Of a stretch of 64,000 nucleotides of DNA, positions 8,567 to 16,967 are shown in pieces. The DNA is taken from assembly GCA_040877935.1 (NCBI GenBank), contig JBBDNB010000012.1:62001-126000 (forward strand), in the 5' to 3' direction. The notes beneath the pieces are model-generated. The model worked only from the letters and a program-made list of their open reading frames with translations, did no database searches and was not told where the DNA came from. The stretch is from Chitinophagales bacterium (GTDB lineage Bacteria > Bacteroidota > Bacteroidia > Chitinophagales > CAIOSU01). Both the position numbers and the translations under genes were made by a program. Positions within the stretch are counted from its first letter, which is position 1. Every line of letters starts with the position of its first letter.

Positions 8567-9889
8567 CTACTCCACTTCAATTTCTTTTTCTTTAGTGGAA
8601 AAGCCCTTGCTGATTTGTTTGGCTTTTCTGTTTCCTGCCATTATCCCCAATTTGATCATCAGGCGTTTCTTAAATGGGGTTTTGGCAATTCGTCTTTTGT
8701 CTTTCAGCACATTGTCAAAGAAATCTTTGGAATACATTATGGCAAATCCAGCACAGGGCACATGACCTAGGTTTTTGCCATAGATTTTTTTATACACCTC
8801 AGCTCCATTGTCTTTCATATTTTGATAGGTAATTTCCGTATTGGCCGCCAATACAATATCATCACCCTCGCAGGCACAGAGCAAAACAGGAGCTTCTGGT
8901 TTCCAGTTGTGCAAGTTGTTTTCCGCCATTTTTTTCACAAAAGGGGAATTGGAATCACTGGTCAGCATTGCCAATAAGCTGTCCTCGATCATCTCGGAAG
9001 GCACACCCGGTAATTTATCATTGAGGATATTGAAATCCATATCCTCCGGATTTTCAAAATACTTCCTTAAATCCTCGCGATATTCCGCCTTAAATACATT
9101 GTAAATATCGCCCTGCCAGAGTTCTGGGTAAACATCATTATAGCTCACCAGCAAATAGGGCAAATAATAGGCATCTTTGTATTCTTCATATATGGTTTCT
9201 GATTGCGTGCCCGTCATGTCAAAAGCCCCTGCCAGCGGAGCAGATGCTGTGATTTTTAAATTGGAATAGGCGGGTGTTTCCATCATTTTGTGTGTGGCCA
9301 TAGCTGCATGTCCGCCCTGGGAATAGCCGGTAACAAACAAGTTGCCATCAGTCTCAATTTTCAATTCGGGCAAGAGCTTTTCCCTACAGGCTTTGATCAT
9401 ATAAATAACGGCATTGGCTTCCGTTTCGGCATGTTGATAGATATGTCTTTTGTCGCCACCGCCCAGGCCGTAGTAAAAGGGGAAATAAGACACGTAGCCA
9501 TCTGCTGCAAAAATGATGCTCACCATTTGCTCGTCATCATCCAGTCCACGCTTTTCCTTTATGGCCATGCGTGTACCGTGGCAGTATGCTACTTCCGGTT
9601 TTGCACCTTTTGATTTTGGGATAAAAACAATGCCTTTTGCTTTTACATAGCTTTTATTCACCCATTTGCCGTAATAAGTTACTTCATACATTTCCACGGC
9701 ATTGCGAATCGGAGCAAATGTTTTGGGGATTTCCTTTTTTTCAAAGAAGCGTTCCAGCGAATCTATGCTATAGGTATAGAGTAATTCATACTCGACTAAC
9801 AATTCATTGTCTGCTTTTTTATAGCTTTCTGCACTTGTATTGGCAGCAATTAAAAGCAATAGGCCAATAAGTAATATGGGTATTTTCAT
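8567..9889 (-). CDS. Secreted alpha/beta hydrolase, secretory-lipase type (copy 1)
   Basis: 440 residues. A signal peptide (IPILLIGLLLLIAANTSAES) precedes an alpha/beta hydrolase domain. The nucleophile elbow GYSQGGHAAM sits near residue 193-202, with the serine at about 195. A late histidine in LGHVPCAGF near residue 390 and an aspartate in CEGDDIVLAANT near 350 are candidates for the triad. The pattern resembles the secretory lipase family (LIP, PF03583), suggesting export and cleavage of lipid or other esters. It is 17 bases downstream of its close paralogue at 9907-11235, so the pair are a tandem duplication and probably one transcript. The lysine-rich C-terminus is not a T9SS signal. Confidence 0.82.
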   Translation of the reverse strand: MKIPILLIGLLLLIAANTSAESYKKADNELLVEYELLYTYSIDSLERFFEKKEIPKTFAPIRNAVEMYEVTYYGKWVNKSYVKAKGIVFIPKSKGAKPEVAYCHGTRMAIKEKRGLDDDEQMVSIIFAADGYVSYFPFYYGLGGGDKRHIYQHAETEANAVIYMIKACREKLLPELKIETDGNLFVTGYSQGGHAAMATHKMMETPAYSNLKITASAPLAGAFDMTGTQSETIYEEYKDAYYLPYLLVSYNDVYPELWQGDIYNVFKAEYREDLRKYFENPEDMDFNILNDKLPGVPSEMIEDSLLAMLTSDSNSPFVKKMAENNLHNWKPEAPVLLCACEGDDIVLAANTEITYQNMKDNGAEVYKKIYGKNLGHVPCAGFAIMYSKDFFDNVLKDKRRIAKTPFKKRLMIKLGIMAGNRKAKQISKGFSTKEKEIEVE

Positions 9890-9906
9890 TGAAATTTTGT
9901 GGGTTT

Positions 9907-11235
9907 TTATTTTTTCTTTCTTACGGACAATGCATCATTTTCTACTTCTCCGGTTTCCTTCATTTTCTTTTTTCCTTTTCTATTGGCACTCATTATGCCC
10001 AGGTTGAGGAAGAACCTTTTTGGAAAACGCACTTTGGCAATTCTTTTTCTATCATTGCGAATATTATCAAAAAAGGATTTGGAGTAAATAATTGTAAAAG
10101 GTGCGCAGGGATTGTGTGCCAGATGTTTGCCAAACATTCTCTTATACACTTCAGCGCCATTTTCCTTTAAATTTTCATAAGCCACTTCCGTGTTTTGATA
10201 CAATACCTCATTGTCGCCATAGCAAGCGCATAGCTGGATTGGGGCTTCCGGTTTCCAGTCGTGCAGGTTGTTTTCGGCCAGTTTTTTAGTGAATAAAAAA
10301 CTGGTATCCGTTTTAAAAACATTGACCAAGCTATCGATGATCATATCGGCAGGATAATTGGGCAAGATGCTGTCCAATGCACCATAATCGATTTTTCGGG
10401 GTTGTGCAAAATACTTTTTTAAATCCTTGTCAAAAGGTGGTTTGAATACTGAATAAATATCGCCCTCCCAAAGATGTTTGTATGCATAGCTGTAGGAAAT
10501 CAATAAATAAGGCAGGTAATGCGGCCGGTCGTATTCCTGAAACATGGTAACGGATTGTGTGCCCGTCATATCATAAGCACCCGACATAGGAGAGGAGGCC
10601 GTAATTTCTATTTCAGGGAATTTATCGGTTTCCAGCATTTGATGGGTGGCCATAGCCGCATGTCCGCCCTGGGAATAGCCGGTAACAAAAAGTTGCCCGT
10701 TCGTTTTTATATTTATTTTATCGAAAAGCTCTTCCCTACAGGCTTTTATCATATAAATAACTGCATTGGCTTCCGTTTCTGCATGTTGGTAAATATGCTC
10801 CTTATCGCCACCGCCTAGGCCGTAATAAAAGGGAAAGTAGGAAATATAACCATCGGCAGCATGCATAATGGCCACCAATTGTTCCAGGTCATTAATGCCA
10901 TACTTTTGTTTTACCGATATGCGCGTGCCGTGGCAATAAGCCAATTCGGCTTTGGGCTCCGTTGTTGTGGGAACATACAGCACACCTTTGGCTTTTATCA
11001 GCGAACCATCAATCCATTCGCCCCTGTATGTGATTTCATACATATCGATGCCATTTTCCACGGGAGTGATGAATTGTGGAATATTATTGGCTTTGTAAAA
11101 TCTTTCGAGAGAATCTTGAGTATAGGTGTAGAGTAGTTTGTAGTCAATTAGCAGCTTATCGCCTGCTTGATTTTTTTCTGCGAATAGCGAAAGGCATAGC
11201 AAGAGACCTGTACATAACAATAAATTGAATTTCAT
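9907..11235 (-). CDS. Secreted alpha/beta hydrolase, secretory-lipase type (copy 2)
   Basis: 442 residues, colinear with the gene at 8567-9889. Shared stretches include YHQ/HIYQHAETEANAVIYMIKA and GYSQGGHAAMATH, and both keep the NNLHxWKPEAP segment. It has a signal peptide (FNLLLCTGLLLCLSLFAEK), a nucleophile serine in GYSQGG and a histidine in KHLAHNPCAPF. The C-terminus is strongly basic (ANRKGKKKMKE...), as in copy 1. Start is ATG at 11235. As the upstream member it likely carries the promoter for both genes. Confidence 0.82.
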   Translation of the reverse strand: MKFNLLLCTGLLLCLSLFAEKNQAGDKLLIDYKLLYTYTQDSLERFYKANNIPQFITPVENGIDMYEITYRGEWIDGSLIKAKGVLYVPTTTEPKAELAYCHGTRISVKQKYGINDLEQLVAIMHAADGYISYFPFYYGLGGGDKEHIYQHAETEANAVIYMIKACREELFDKINIKTNGQLFVTGYSQGGHAAMATHQMLETDKFPEIEITASSPMSGAYDMTGTQSVTMFQEYDRPHYLPYLLISYSYAYKHLWEGDIYSVFKPPFDKDLKKYFAQPRKIDYGALDSILPNYPADMIIDSLVNVFKTDTSFLFTKKLAENNLHDWKPEAPIQLCACYGDNEVLYQNTEVAYENLKENGAEVYKRMFGKHLAHNPCAPFTIIYSKSFFDNIRNDRKRIAKVRFPKRFFLNLGIMSANRKGKKKMKETGEVENDALSVRKKK

Positions 11236-11471
11236 AGATTTTGATTACTTGATTTAGGTGTTTGACAATAACAATTGGTATTAAGTGAAAAATGTTTCCC
11301 AAAACTATACTATAGACGCATTTTTCATAAAAAAGGATGTCTTGATTTTTGAGAAATTTATTTTAAAATAAGGCAGCGTTCTTGTTTTTATTTAAAAAAT
11401 TCACAAATATGACTACATATCCCTAAAAGCATGAATAATACATGTATGACTTACAATTAACTATTTGCGCT

Positions 11472-12638
11472 TTATGAATACTCAAAATCCCCATAAGGGC
11501 TGTTGATGCTCAATTGTTTTTTATTAGAAGCTTCTACACGTCCGATTATCCGTGCATCTACATTGTAGCTTTTTGCAATTTCTATAAGTTGAGCGGCTTC
11601 TGCTTCGGGCAGGTAAAATTCCATTCTGCTGCCCATATTGAATACTTTATACATTTCCTTCCACTCTGTACCTGATTCGGATTGAATCAATTTGAAAAGT
11701 GGCGGCACTTCAAATAAGTTGTCTTTAATGATATGCACTTTATCTGTAAAATGTAGCACTTTTGTTTGTGCGCCCCCGCTGCAATGGATAATACCGTGGA
11801 TGTTTTTTTTGTCTATGGATTTGAGGGCTTTGGCTACAATTGGCGCATAGGTTCGCGTAGGAGATAGGATTAATTTTCCGACAGGGATTCCAGTTTCTCT
11901 TTCAAAATCAGTCAGTTTTTTGCTGCCTGCATAAATCAAATGCCCGGGAACCATAGGATCAAAACTTTCGGGATATTTCTCAGCCAGTTCATGGCTCAAC
12001 ACATCGTGGCGTGCAGAAGTAAGGCCGTTGCTTCCCATACCTCCGTTATAGCTATTTTCATAACTTGCCTTACCATATGATGCCAATCCTACAATAACAT
12101 CTCCCGGCTGAATATTGACTTCTATTACTTTTTTTCTTGGCAAACGTGCAAAGGCAGTAAAGCCGACATCGAGTGTACGTACGATATCGCCTACATCTGC
12201 TGTTTCTCCACCGGCCAGCACGGCACTAACCCCAAGTGCTTTGAGTTCTTCCAATAAATTTGCAGAAGCATTGATCAATTCTGAGATTACTTCACCGGGA
12301 ATGAGGTTTTTATTCCGGCCAATGGTAGAAGAAACTACAATATTATCAGTAGCTCCCACACAAATCAAATCATCAATATTCATTATAAGTGCATCCTGTA
12401 CTATTCCTTTCCAAACACTCAGATCGCCAGTTTCTCGCCAATACAAATATGCAAGTGCGGGTTTTGTCCCCGCTGTGTCGGCATGCATGATATTGCAATA
12501 GTCCGGGTCACCAGCTACAAGGTCGGGTAAAATCTTACAAAATGCATTGGGAAACAAGCCTTTATCTAAATTTTTGATGGCTTTGTGCACATCTTCTTTG
12601 TCGGCAGAAACGCCTCGCTGTGAATATTTTGTACTCAT
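11472..12638 (-). CDS. purM: Phosphoribosylformylglycinamidine cyclo-ligase (AIR synthase)
   Basis: 388 residues from the ATG at 12638; six more codons are open upstream (to 12656), but the chosen start gives the family N-terminus MSTKYSQRGVSADKEDV. It is the ATP-dependent enzyme that closes FGAM to aminoimidazole ribotide in purine synthesis, in the cytoplasm. Recognisable pieces are the HADTAGTKPALAY segment, AVLAGGETADVGD, the glycine-rich GLASYGKASYENSYNGGMGSNG region and the C-terminal IHCSGGAQTKVLH and VFNMGSRMEFYL. The length matches the long form used by Bacteroidota. It stands alone, not in a pur operon. Confidence 0.93.
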   Translation of the reverse strand: MSTKYSQRGVSADKEDVHKAIKNLDKGLFPNAFCKILPDLVAGDPDYCNIMHADTAGTKPALAYLYWRETGDLSVWKGIVQDALIMNIDDLICVGATDNIVVSSTIGRNKNLIPGEVISELINASANLLEELKALGVSAVLAGGETADVGDIVRTLDVGFTAFARLPRKKVIEVNIQPGDVIVGLASYGKASYENSYNGGMGSNGLTSARHDVLSHELAEKYPESFDPMVPGHLIYAGSKKLTDFERETGIPVGKLILSPTRTYAPIVAKALKSIDKKNIHGIIHCSGGAQTKVLHFTDKVHIIKDNLFEVPPLFKLIQSESGTEWKEMYKVFNMGSRMEFYLPEAEAAQLIEIAKSYNVDARIIGRVEASNKKQLSINSPYGDFEYS

Positions 12639-12830
12639 AGCGGCAAAGATAGCCATTTTCAGGGCTTCGTTTTATGTGGAGGGAAAATTGATTTCAAATA
12701 TTCGGGTGAATTTTGCTTTGACAGGATTCACTAGATCACATTTTTAATGATATTTAGCTCATAGTGTTATTTGCGTTGTTTGTATTGAAGGAAAAATATG
12801 AAAAACATCGGCTACAGTTTTTCAATGGTA

Positions 12831-13032
12831 CGACTCCTCCGGAGTCGATGAGTTGGGTGCTTTCGTGTTATAAATATATGATGCCACTGGCATCAGTTTG
12901 CTGCGCATTTTAGAAAATGTAATGTAATAGATGTATTAGCTGAAACCCAATTATAGCATACAATAACCATCCTGGAAGAATGGCATATTTATGAAATACG
13001 GTTCAAAAACAAACACTGATTCCAGTGGGATC
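12831..13032. repeat. Composite repeat unit, copy 1 (four palindromes)
   Basis: Four short palindromes in fixed order: CGACTCC-TCC-GGAGTCG (12831-12847), GATGCC-ACT-GGCATC (12880-12894), CCATCCTGGAAGAATGG (12967-12983) and GATTCC-AGT-GGGATC (13018-13032). The same four occur in the same order and spacing in copy 2. Confidence 0.75.
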
Positions 13033-13074
13033 GCTTCTTGTCTTCACATTGAACTCAGCTAAAACAGGAACATA

Positions 13075-13285
13075 CTATTCTTCCGGATTCGATGTAGTGG
13101 ACGGTTTCAGTTTTCTTATAAACATGTGATGTCTCTGGCATTGGTAGTCCACTTAGAAGTTAATCCAATCAACAATCAAAATAGTGTTTTTTATGAATTA
13201 CCCGCAAAACCCATCCCCATCCTGGAAGGATGGTATGTTTATAAAAATGAGGACCAACAACAAATCTCGACCCCCACTGGGGTCG
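13075..13285. repeat. Composite repeat unit, copy 2 (four palindromes)
   Basis: Counterparts of copy 1: a decayed CTATTCTTCCGGATTCG (13075-13091), GATGTCTCTGGCATT (13128-13142), a perfect CCATCC-TGGAA-GGATGG (13217-13233) and GACCCCCACTGGGGTC (about 13269-13284). Distances between palindromes (53, 89 and about 52 bases) match copy 1 (49, 87 and 51), so the unit is about 245-250 bases long. Confidence 0.75.
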
Positions 13286-13327
13286 AACCTTCTTACTTTA
13301 AAAGTGTGGAATATTTGTCCTATATAT

Positions 13328-13357
13328 TTTGATAAATGACAAAATGAATTATATTTG
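13328..13357 (+). promoter_or_regulatory. Bacteroidota-type promoter of the DUF1761 gene
   Basis: TTTG (13328-13331) and TATATTTG (13350-13357) are 18 bases apart, matching TTTG-N17-20-TAnnTTTG. The start codon is 23 bases downstream of the -7 box, giving a short leader. Confidence 0.65.
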
Positions 13358-13380
13358 AAGCCAACCAAACCCTAAACATT

Positions 13381-13878
13381 ATGTTCAACATTCCAATTAT
13401 TCTAGCAGCCGCTCTGGTACCGATGGTGGTAGGTTTTATTTGGTACAATCCAAAAGTATTTGGTACAGCATGGATGAAGGTCGCAGACATGAATGAAGAA
13501 AAGATGCAAGGTGCTAATATGGCTGTGATCTTTGGTGTTTCTTATCTTTTGAGTGTTTTTCTTGCTGCTGGAATTAGTTCTATAGTCATTCACCAGGGGC
13601 ACATTTATTCTGTTTTGATGAATGAGCCCGGGTTTAAAGACCCCAACTCTGAAGTAGGATTGTATATTTCTGCTTTTATGGAAAACTATGGAGATAATTT
13701 TCGGAGCTTCAAACACGGAGCATTTCACGGAGCATTGGGCGCTTTGCTTTTTGCCCTGCCTGTTTTGGGCATCAATGCATTGTTTGAAAGAAAAAGCTTT
13801 AAGTATATTGCATTGAACACCGGTTATTGGATAGTGACTTTTGCGCTTATGGGCGGGATTATTTGTCAATTTGCTTGA
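13381..13878 (+). CDS. DUF1761 family membrane protein
   Basis: 165 residues with four hydrophobic segments (about 1-20, 45-70, 115-135 and 145-165). The opening VPMVVGFIWYNPKVFGTAWMK is the signature of DUF1761, small inner-membrane proteins of unknown function. A consensus promoter precedes it and a terminator hairpin follows 30 bases after the stop, so it is a single-gene transcript. Confidence 0.85.
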   Translation: MFNIPIILAAALVPMVVGFIWYNPKVFGTAWMKVADMNEEKMQGANMAVIFGVSYLLSVFLAAGISSIVIHQGHIYSVLMNEPGFKDPNSEVGLYISAFMENYGDNFRSFKHGAFHGALGALLFALPVLGINALFERKSFKYIALNTGYWIVTFALMGGIICQFA

Positions 13879-13907
13879 TCTGAAATCAATTTAAATTTGA
13901 TGTAAAG

Positions 13908-13930
13908 CCCGGTTGATGCCGGGTTTTTTA
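13908..13930 (+). terminator. Intrinsic terminator after the DUF1761 gene
   Basis: CCCGG (13908-13912), a 6-base loop and CCGGG (13919-13923) are followed by a run of T. It separates the DUF1761 gene from the CLC gene, whose start is 50 bases further on. Confidence 0.75.
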
Positions 13931-13979
13931 TTTATAAAAAAATAAATTCGCAGTTAAAACTGTATATTTCTTCATTCTG

Positions 13980-15767
13980 ATGAAAAACAAAAAGTGGATA
14001 AATTTTAGATTACTGTTTAGAAGGATAACATCCTGGCGTTTGCTGAATTTAAGCCAGAGACATTTCATTCTTATTTTAAGCGTAATCGTTGGGCTGCTCT
14101 CCGGATTAGCTGTAGTGGTGATCAAGAATACAGTCCACTTTATCCAGAAAATTATTACACTTGGTTTTGCGGAAGATTTGCACAAATACTTGTTTGTGGT
14201 ATACCCTCTAATCGGGATTTTAATTACAGTTTTTATTATTCAAAGATTTATTGGCCGACCTGTATATCCGGGCATTCCATTTGCCCTTTTTTCAATTTCC
14301 AAGCGCAATAGTATAATCAGAAGATTTAGGATGTTTTCTTCAGTAATTACCAGTGTGTTTACTGTTGGTTTTGGTGGCTCTGCCGGATTGGAGGGGCCTA
14401 GTGTAATGACGAGTGCTGCCATAGGATCGAATATTGGCAGGGCTTTTAAGATGAATTACAAAGTCAGAACCTTGTTGATTGGCTGCGCTGCAACAGCTTC
14501 ACTTGCGGCTATTTTTAAAGCCCCTGTAGCGGCCATAGTTTTTGCCATAGAAGTGATTATGCTGGATTTGACAACAGCTTCGCTTATTCCATTGCTACTG
14601 GCATCAGTAAGTGCTGCAATTATATCCAGCTTTTTCCTGGGTGATGATGTCTTGTTTCATTTCACCCTGGTAGATCAGTTCAGGGCTTCAGATTTACCTT
14701 TTTATTTGCTTCTCGGTGTTGTGTCTGGAGTGATTTCACTTTATTTCAGCAAAATTTACCTCTATATTGTTGGGCGTTTTCAAAGTCTTAAAAATCCTTA
14801 TAAACGCGCCTTGATTGGAGGTTTATTGATGGGTGTGCTTTTACTTTTATTCCCTCCGTTATATGGTGAGGGTTATGATATTGTCAATGCTATTTTGAAC
14901 GGCAAGGGAGATCAGCTGACTCAGAACACACTTTTTGAAACAGATAACAGCTATTTGTTTTTGCTCTTTGTGGTAACGGTCCTTTTCTTTAAGGCATTGG
15001 CCACTTCATTTACCATTGGCAGCGGGGGAGTAGGTGGGATTTTTGCCCCGACTCTTTTTATGGGGAGTGTACTGGGTTTTTCCTTTTCCCGGGCACTTAA
15101 TTTGTTTGGGTTTAAAGATGTTTCCGAAAGCAATTTTACTTTAGTAGGAATGGCAGGTTTGATGGCAGGAGTTTTGCATGCGCCACTTACTGCGATTTTT
15201 CTGATAGCAGAGATTACCGGAGGATATGAGTTGTTTATACCACTGATGTTCACCGGTGCTATAGCTTTTACCACGGTGAAGATATTTATGCCTCACTCTA
15301 TTTATACAATTGAGCTTGCTAAAAGAGGTGAATTGATTACGCATCACAAAGACAAAGCTGTATTGACGCTTATGCGGCTGGAAAAGGAAATAGAGAAAAA
15401 TTTCATCCCCTTAAGCCCAAATGCTACGCTTGGTGAATTGGTAAACAGCATTTCTAAATCCAACAGAAATCTTTTTCCGGTATTGGATAAAAGTGGTTTT
15501 CTGGTTGGGATATTGACGCTGGATCAGGTGCGGGATATTATGTTTGACAAATCGCTTTATGATGATGTGAAGGTAGAGAGTCTTATGGAAGCACCGCCTG
15601 AACAAATAGAAGTGCATGAGTCGATGGATACTGTTGTAGAGAAATTTGAGCGTAGTGGTGCATGGAATTTACCTGTACTCGACAATGGAAAATATGTAGG
15701 ATTTGTTTCAAAGTCCAAACTGTTCAGTGCCTACCGGAATTTGTTGGTAGAGTTTTCAGAAGAGTGA
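13980..15767 (+). CDS. CLC-type chloride channel/transporter with C-terminal CBS domains
   Basis: 595 residues. The membrane part (about 25-440) carries the CLC selectivity motifs: GFGGSAGLEGPSVM near residue 130, with the gating glutamate in GLEGP where most members have GKEGP or GREGP, and GSGGVGGIFAPTLFMGS near residue 345. Two CBS domains follow (about 460-515 and 530-590), which in this family bind nucleotides and tune gating. It would move chloride across the inner membrane, by channel or proton exchange; the proton glutamate was not checked. No partner gene is adjacent. Confidence 0.92.
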   Translation: MKNKKWINFRLLFRRITSWRLLNLSQRHFILILSVIVGLLSGLAVVVIKNTVHFIQKIITLGFAEDLHKYLFVVYPLIGILITVFIIQRFIGRPVYPGIPFALFSISKRNSIIRRFRMFSSVITSVFTVGFGGSAGLEGPSVMTSAAIGSNIGRAFKMNYKVRTLLIGCAATASLAAIFKAPVAAIVFAIEVIMLDLTTASLIPLLLASVSAAIISSFFLGDDVLFHFTLVDQFRASDLPFYLLLGVVSGVISLYFSKIYLYIVGRFQSLKNPYKRALIGGLLMGVLLLLFPPLYGEGYDIVNAILNGKGDQLTQNTLFETDNSYLFLLFVVTVLFFKALATSFTIGSGGVGGIFAPTLFMGSVLGFSFSRALNLFGFKDVSESNFTLVGMAGLMAGVLHAPLTAIFLIAEITGGYELFIPLMFTGAIAFTTVKIFMPHSIYTIELAKRGELITHHKDKAVLTLMRLEKEIEKNFIPLSPNATLGELVNSISKSNRNLFPVLDKSGFLVGILTLDQVRDIMFDKSLYDDVKVESLMEAPPEQIEVHESMDTVVEKFERSGAWNLPVLDNGKYVGFVSKSKLFSAYRNLLVEFSEE

Positions 15768-15814
15768 ATTTTGGATTATGTCTGATCTGGAATCCCTGTG
15801 TTTTGGATATAAAC

Positions 15815-16066
15815 CTGAGTTCGGAAATTATTTATTGCTCAGAATACCAGAAAATAGTGAGATTCGACTGGAAATACTGATGGAATAGCGGGCTATTTTA
15901 AGGTATTTCCGGGAAGAAGATTGCTGTTTTCTGGTATTTGAAATCCATAAAACACAATTTGCTGCGTTGCATTTGCTCGGTTTATCCCGATAGACCTTCT
16001 CAAATGCGCCTTGCCTATTGCATTTTAGTGAATTTCTGAGCTCTTAAATAATTATAGAGCTCAGGT
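15815..16066. repeat. Palindromic repeat split by a MITE-like insertion
   Basis: The two halves of a roughly 60-base repeat, seen unbroken and inverted at 26428-26486, lie at about 15815-15840 and 16039-16066. About 198 bases separate them. That insert begins with a long hairpin (15843-15938), and its ends share an imperfect inverted CAGAA...AAAT. The right half also forms CTGAGCTCT...AGAGCTCAG. There is no coding potential. Confidence 0.6.
15843..15938. other. Long three-step hairpin
   Basis: Nested complementary arms: AATACCAGAAAA (15843-15854) with TTTTCTGGTATT (15927-15938), GGAAATAC (15870-15877) with GTATTTCC (15903-15910), and AATAGC (15884-15889) with GCTATT (15892-15897). It follows the CLC gene by 75 bases. 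It has no T-run, so it looks like part of a mobile element rather than a terminator. Confidence 0.65.
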
Positions 16067-16859
16067 TATAAATGTCCAGTTTGAATTTTTTACTGGGAAG
16101 CGTGTATGGAACAAGTGTTTTGGTCTCAAATTTTTCATTGCAAAAAACAGCACAAAGTGTATTGCTCACGTGAAATATCTTGTTTCTTTTATCGGGAGGG
16201 CAGCCATCGAGGATGCCGAGCATTACACCCCACCGGATTTTTTCCGGGGAATAAGCATAGTCGTGCCAAACGATTATGGAGTTTTCATCCCGGAGTAGCT
16301 TAAATGCTGTTTCAGTATCTTTTTTTACCGCTTCGTAGTGATGATCTCCATCAATGAAGATCATGTCGAATTTTTTGTCCAGCTTTTCAAAATCATATTG
16401 GTGGGAGTTTCCAAAAAGATGCTTGACATTTTTTAGATTTTTGGAAAAAAAACGGTGCGATTGGATATAATTTTCACCCAGCTTCATTTCCCTGAGTTTC
16501 TCATCCGGCAGGTTAAGCGTGTAGCATTCGGGCACTATCTGTGCAATATTCGCCACACTTGCCCCACGCCAGGTGCCAATTTCAAGATATGTTTTTACTT
16601 TAAAGCGCTCGGCAAGACTTCTCAACAAGGCAAAATCCGTTGGCAGGGAAGTGCCGTCAAGAAAGGAGAAAGGATCTACAGTGAGTTTATTTCCAGTAGC
16701 AATAGCTGAAAAATCAACTTGTTGAAGGCCATTTTCCAGCTGATGTCTTTTTATTGCAATTTCCCTGTATTGCTCATTGTCCTCTAATATTAAATTGATG
16801 AGTGAAGGTTTTTTTATAAGCAGGTGCAATCCCCGGATTAATTTTTTCAGTTTGTTCAT
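16044..16859 (-). CDS. Class I SAM-dependent methyltransferase (Methyltransf_24 type)
   Basis: 271 residues. SAM-binding motif I is YLEIGTWRGASVANIAQI near residue 95. The metal/substrate strand FDMIFIDGDHHYEAVKKDTE near residue 165 and IIVWHDYAYSPEKIRWG near 200 fit the Methyltransf_24 / cephalosporin-hydroxylase-like group, often sugar or small-molecule methylases in surface-glycan clusters. The flippase and asparagine-synthetase-like genes lie upstream on the same strand, so a role in modifying an exported glycan is plausible but inferred. Confidence 0.8.
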   Translation of the reverse strand: MNKLKKLIRGLHLLIKKPSLINLILEDNEQYREIAIKRHQLENGLQQVDFSAIATGNKLTVDPFSFLDGTSLPTDFALLRSLAERFKVKTYLEIGTWRGASVANIAQIVPECYTLNLPDEKLREMKLGENYIQSHRFFSKNLKNVKHLFGNSHQYDFEKLDKKFDMIFIDGDHHYEAVKKDTETAFKLLRDENSIIVWHDYAYSPEKIRWGVMLGILDGCPPDKRNKIFHVSNTLCAVFCNEKFETKTLVPYTLPSKKFKLDIYNLSSIII

Positions 16860-16967
16860 TTATATTGAAATTTCTTAGTTGAAGAAATTGATCTGCATTT
16901 GCGCGAATTAATTAGAGAAACTCGCGAGACGCGCACATCAACAGCAAATCCGGAATTTATGAATCTT

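Larger units (their letters stand above)
12639..13380. other. Non-coding stretch filled by two copies of a palindromic composite repeat
   Basis: No convincing gene. The stretch is dominated by the repeat units at 12831-13032 and 13075-13285, plus a promoter at 13328-13357. A 68-codon open frame at 13126-13332 lies wholly inside the second repeat copy and is not counted as a gene. Confidence 0.7.

Noticed and set aside
13126-13332. Open frame of 68 codons
   Set aside because: It lies inside composite repeat copy 2 and shows no protein-like pattern.
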